From: Phoronis ovalis
Taxonomy: Eukaryota; Phoronida; Phoronidae
Length of the DNA stretch: 10,432 bases
Assembly: GCA_028565635.1 (NCBI GenBank)
Contig: JAOXYB010063757.1
Coordinates: forward strand, 1 to 10,432
Reading direction: 5' to 3'
In this document: one piece after another, positions 8,009 to 10,432 of the stretch
Numbering within the stretch: position 1 is the stretch's first letter
Layout: every line of letters begins with the position of its first letter
Made by a program: the position numbers and the translations under genes
The notes under the pieces: model-generated
What the model was told of the DNA's origin: nothing
The model's database searches: none
Seen by the model: the letters and a program-made list of their open reading frames with translations, nothing else

Positions 8009-8032
8009 TTTAATTGTAGTTATTTTTTTAAT
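8009..8032 (-). terminator. Candidate PCTP polyadenylation signals (two ATTAAA)
   Basis: On the - strand ATTAAA occurs at 8032-8027 and 8014-8009, about 335 to 355 bases after the PCTP stop. ATTAAA is the commonest variant signal. A canonical AATAAA on the - strand lies further down at 7682-7677. Which is used cannot be told from the sequence. Confidence 0.3.
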
Positions 8033-8365
8033 ACATCATGGAACATGCTACATTTTGCATACTAAAATGCATAGAAATGATGTTTGATTTATCAGATTTA
8101 TGCCAGAAAAGCATCCCAAAATGCTGCTAATTAATAATGTACACAGTGAATCTAGCGAGTGCAAGCAGTGCACCTCGCAACTGCACAGAATTACTAACCA
8201 TCAAAACAAGCTTGGAGCTCTTTTGTGGATCTTTTATACACAAATCATGTATGTCATTGCACTTTATCTGTACATATTGGGGAGCATCACTTGAAATCCA
8301 TAGTAGATTATGAAAATACTTATTTAAAGACCATGCATTGTACATTGTATATCCCATTAACATGT

Positions 8366-8517
8366 TCATTGGCTTTTTTTCTGTCTTAGGAATTCTGGGT
8401 AACCTCTGCAAGCTTGCTGCATCTGTGTGAGAAATCCTGGGACACCTGTCTTGGCTCCCCAGTTGATAATCCATGTTGGTATCATACCACGGGGATTGTC
8501 ATAGTAATGCATGAATG
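8366..8517 (-). CDS. PCTP: PCTP terminal coding exon
   Basis: On the - strand the acceptor GTTTGTTATAG precedes 8517. The first two bases complete an Ala codon with the last base of the 9155-9326 exon. The exon encodes AFMHYYDNPRGMIPTW, INWGAKTGVPGFL and QACRGYPEFLRQKKSQ, 50 residues including that Ala, then TGA at 8368-8366. It forms the last strand and long C-terminal helix of the START domain. The tail after the helix is basic and slightly longer than in human PCTP. Confidence 0.92.
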
Positions 8518-9326
8518 CTATAACAAACCAAATTTTTTTTACACCATATCTGGGCAGATGCAAATATGTATATTAAAGGCATTTATTCTATTTTAAACCT
8601 GGCTATGTTTATACAAAAATAAATTCAATTTCTTTACTTATTGCGAGAATTAATTTCTTTCAATATAAGTTGAGTTACCAAAGTGTTCAAATCGTTACCA
8701 CAAAGCTGAAATCGTTGGAAAAGTTCCTATATAGTGTTATAACCTATTTTTGGTCGGAAAATGGTGCACTTAAAATTCCTACAACCTGATTGGCTAACTC
8801 ATGAAATTCCCTGACGTCTAGCAGCTCTTAGGGCATAAAATTCAGTCCGACTTTTAAAAAAATATCACAATAAAGAACAGGTGCCTTAAAAGGGGCCGTG
8901 AATGGTGAGCATTTAAATGTAGAAAGTGAGCTTGAAAACTGCTTTACACTTCCCAGTAAGCTATTAATGCATAATGAAACCGTGATGCGATTACTTAATG
9001 TGAACTGTGAGATTGATTTGATTTGTTTTGCTAGGCCATTTAATGTGTGTAAATACAAATTGTTTCAGATAAGGTGCCAGTTTCACTCTTTGAATGTGTC
9101 ATTTCACCAAAACTACATAAAAGCTCTGGGTATGCATTGTCTGAGAATGTTTACCTTTTGTGCCTTGTTTTCCATCAGTCATTAATGCAGCACTTTGTAA
9201 GTAATCTTCAACGCGTATAACACCAGATCGCTCTGGTTCACAGTCAAATGTTTCACTACGTGCCATTACAACCCACACATGGTTGCCTTTGTGGTCCATT
9301 TCCCGTAATTCACGATTATAAACATA
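8366..9326 (-). CDS. PCTP: Phosphatidylcholine transfer protein (START domain), last two exons, 5' partial
   Basis: Read on the - strand, exons 9326-9155 and 8517-8366 join in phase 1 to give 107 C-terminal residues and a TGA stop. PCTP (STARD2) is a cytosolic START-domain protein that binds and moves phosphatidylcholine between membranes. Blocks seen are YVYNRELREMDHKGNHVWVV, MARS, ERSGVIRVEDYLQS, DGKQGTKAFMHYYDNP, IPTWIINWGAKTGVPGFL and MQQACRGY. These line up without a gap with the C-terminal half of human PCTP (ERSGVIRVKQYKQS, YYFDNPGG-IP-WLINWAAKNGVP-FL). Human PCTP is about 214 residues, so about half is missing. The N-terminal exons were not found between 9327 and 10432 and are presumably further right. 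The last helix, lining the lipid tunnel, is intact. Other START proteins are less likely because ERSGVIRV and the NWAAK-GVP spacing are closest to PCTP. Confidence 0.9.
8518..9154 (-). other. PCTP last intron
   Basis: 637 bp phase 1 intron on the - strand, GTAAAC donor to TTATAG acceptor. It contains a Y-box-like CTGATTGGCT (8786-8795) and a CRE-like TGACGTC (8812-8818). No open frame within it resembles a known protein. Confidence 0.8.
9155..9326 (-). CDS. PCTP: PCTP penultimate coding exon
   Basis: On the - strand the acceptor is ACACTTTAG just before 9326, and the donor GTAAAC begins at 9154. The exon starts in phase 0 with YVYNREL, equal to YVYLRQR in the human protein, so it begins 27 bases upstream of the first in-frame ATG (9299). 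That Met is therefore internal and not a start codon. It encodes 57 residues covering central beta strands of the START fold and leaves in phase 1. Confidence 0.9.
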
Positions 9327-10432
9327 CTAAAGTGTATGTCAAGGAAAAAGTTATAGGAAGCAACCGTGAGGGCTATAGGTTTTTTTTTTGCGATCAGCGG
9401 GCATTGGTGTCTGTTAAGTCCCAGTGCAGTGAGTATTGTCTTTTGATGACAATTTTTTTAACTATATTCTTTTGTCGAGGTTTTTTTTTGGCTTGTCTAT
9501 TTTTTTTTTTTTGGTTGCGATTTTTAAGTGCGAGCATTGCACCTTGGGGGTACCCCCTACCACCCTCAGCAGCTAGTATAAGGTACAAAACCAAACATGA
9601 AGACCCGAAACGAAAATATAAAAAAAAATAGAACAACACATTTTTGTTTAACAAAATTAAGGGAAACAACAATAAATAAAGGATACAACAAAGGTTGTAT
9701 TTATATTCCTTAATTCTGCATATGAATTTTTAGGCTTATCCACAACAATGAGACTTTTAATCTGAAAGCAAATTTCAGTACTGGTATGATCATATAGAAA
9801 ATTGTTTTTGCAAATGGGTTTAAGGGCAAGAATGAATTCCTAGTAAAAGGGGACCAAATAGACCCCAGGAAGTTGCAAAACAAAAAATAATTTTGCCCAG
9901 GAATCTTGCCTCTAAGTTATTCTACCTCAAGAGCTGTTCATCAAATTTTGACAGTCCCTTACTAAATTTCAAAAGGATACATCTCTGTTTGACATGAGAA
10001 ATGGAAAGTTAATCTGCCAATAGATGCCTTGCTTATCTCCATGTGTAATCTCTTTTAATTCTGTAAGTAAATAAAGAGACTGACATGATTCATAACAAGG
10101 TGACTACAGTATAGAACTCTATCCACCACATTTAAATAAATGCAGGATCTTGATCTCCATGAAATAAGAGCACCTACTATTAACTCAGTCTGTTATTAAC
10201 TTGAGAAGAATAAATAAATAACATTATATATTCACTTTTACAGAATGTCCACCTTATTAACTTAATTTCTTAAACCCTCAAAACTGAGTAGGAATGCTAT
10301 TTTTTTATTTTTATCTTAAACAAGACAACGACGATTCAAAGAATCATCATTGTATGCTGTTTAAATTGGCTATTTGAGCGAAAGGAATGGCATATTATTA
10401 ATATGAAGCATACATGTTTTATAAGTACAGTA
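9327..10432. other. Right flank without recognisable exon, probably PCTP intron
   Basis: No upstream PCTP block (the WDQYV or PFPMSNRD equivalents) was seen on the - strand. Between 9380 and 9512 there are four T runs of 7 to 13 bases. Position 9546-9557 is a perfect 12-base palindrome GGGGGTACCCCC. Beyond about 9620 the sequence is plain AT-rich DNA. Because the PCTP exon ending at 9326 needs an upstream partner, this is most likely intron. Confidence 0.5.
9380..9557 (-). repeat. A-run-rich tract (on - strand) with GC palindrome, possible retroposon tail
   Basis: Runs of T at 9380-9389, 9453-9459, 9481-9489 and 9500-9512 are A runs on the - strand. They lie downstream (in - strand sense) of a less AT-rich block with the palindrome GGGGGTACCCCC at 9546-9557. 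This layout could be a SINE-like body with an A-rich tail, but no tRNA-like promoter boxes were found. Confidence 0.25.

Larger units (their letters stand above)
6973..8365. other. Intergenic region between convergent PGGHG and PCTP, with both 3' UTRs
   Basis: This stretch lies between the two stop codons. It is very AT-rich. Two open frames on the - strand (7378-7653 and 7646-7882) are low in complexity and resemble no protein I know, so I treat them as chance. It holds candidate polyadenylation signals in both directions, a small A-tract insertion near 7011-7059 and a TATAAATA word at 7183-7190. Confidence 0.6.

Noticed and set aside
8127-8474. 115-residue open frame on - strand over the PCTP terminal exon
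   Set aside because: It is a different frame from the START-domain reading. Its sequence matches nothing and crosses the true stop codon.
9248-9631. 127-residue + strand and 92-residue - strand frames
   Set aside because: Both are products of the T/A runs (poly-Phe or poly-Lys) and the shadow of the PCTP exon.
1-10432. CRISPR arrays, rRNA, tRNA genes, prokaryotic operons or viral genes
   Set aside because: No regularly spaced repeats, no cloverleaf with A and B boxes, and no viral or bacterial coding signature. The gene structure is spliced and animal-type.

Overview
This window is animal nuclear DNA. It is AT-rich and has spliced genes with GT-AG introns of about 180 to 770 bp, and many small repeats. 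It carries two protein-coding genes that can be recognised. Both are metazoan families, and their divergence from the human proteins, together with the compact AT-rich introns, suggests a non-vertebrate animal, possibly a marine invertebrate. The species cannot be fixed from the sequence.

Layout. Positions 1-1908 hold no exon I can support. They contain a diverged inverted-repeat (fold-back) element with arms at 1101-1175 and 1479-1550, and a short direct repeat at 451 and 757. From 1909 to 6972 on the + strand lie the last nine coding exons of PGGHG (also called ATHL1), the GH65-family protein-glucosylgalactosylhydroxylysine glucosidase. The nine exons join without a frame break into 567 residues ending at a TAA. 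The N-terminal exons lie to the left, outside the window. The three expected catalytic acidic residues are all present. Positions 6973-8365 are the shared 3' flank, with candidate polyadenylation signals for both genes. From 9326 down to 8366 on the - strand are the last two coding exons of a phosphatidylcholine transfer protein (PCTP/STARD2), 107 residues covering the C-terminal half of its START domain. The earlier PCTP exons were not found up to 10432 and are probably outside the window. Positions 9327-10432 hold T-rich tracts and unrecognised intron-like DNA.

The two genes are convergent (tail to tail), with about 1.4 kb between their stop codons. They act in unrelated processes: removal of glucose from glycosylated collagen hydroxylysine, and phosphatidylcholine binding and transfer. 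Nothing in the sequence suggests that they work together. I see no previously undescribed system here. The points most worth a second look are a Tyr-to-Ser change beside the GH65 catalytic acid, a block of frame-preserving exons that contains two of the catalytic residues, and several unclassified repeat elements in introns and flanks.
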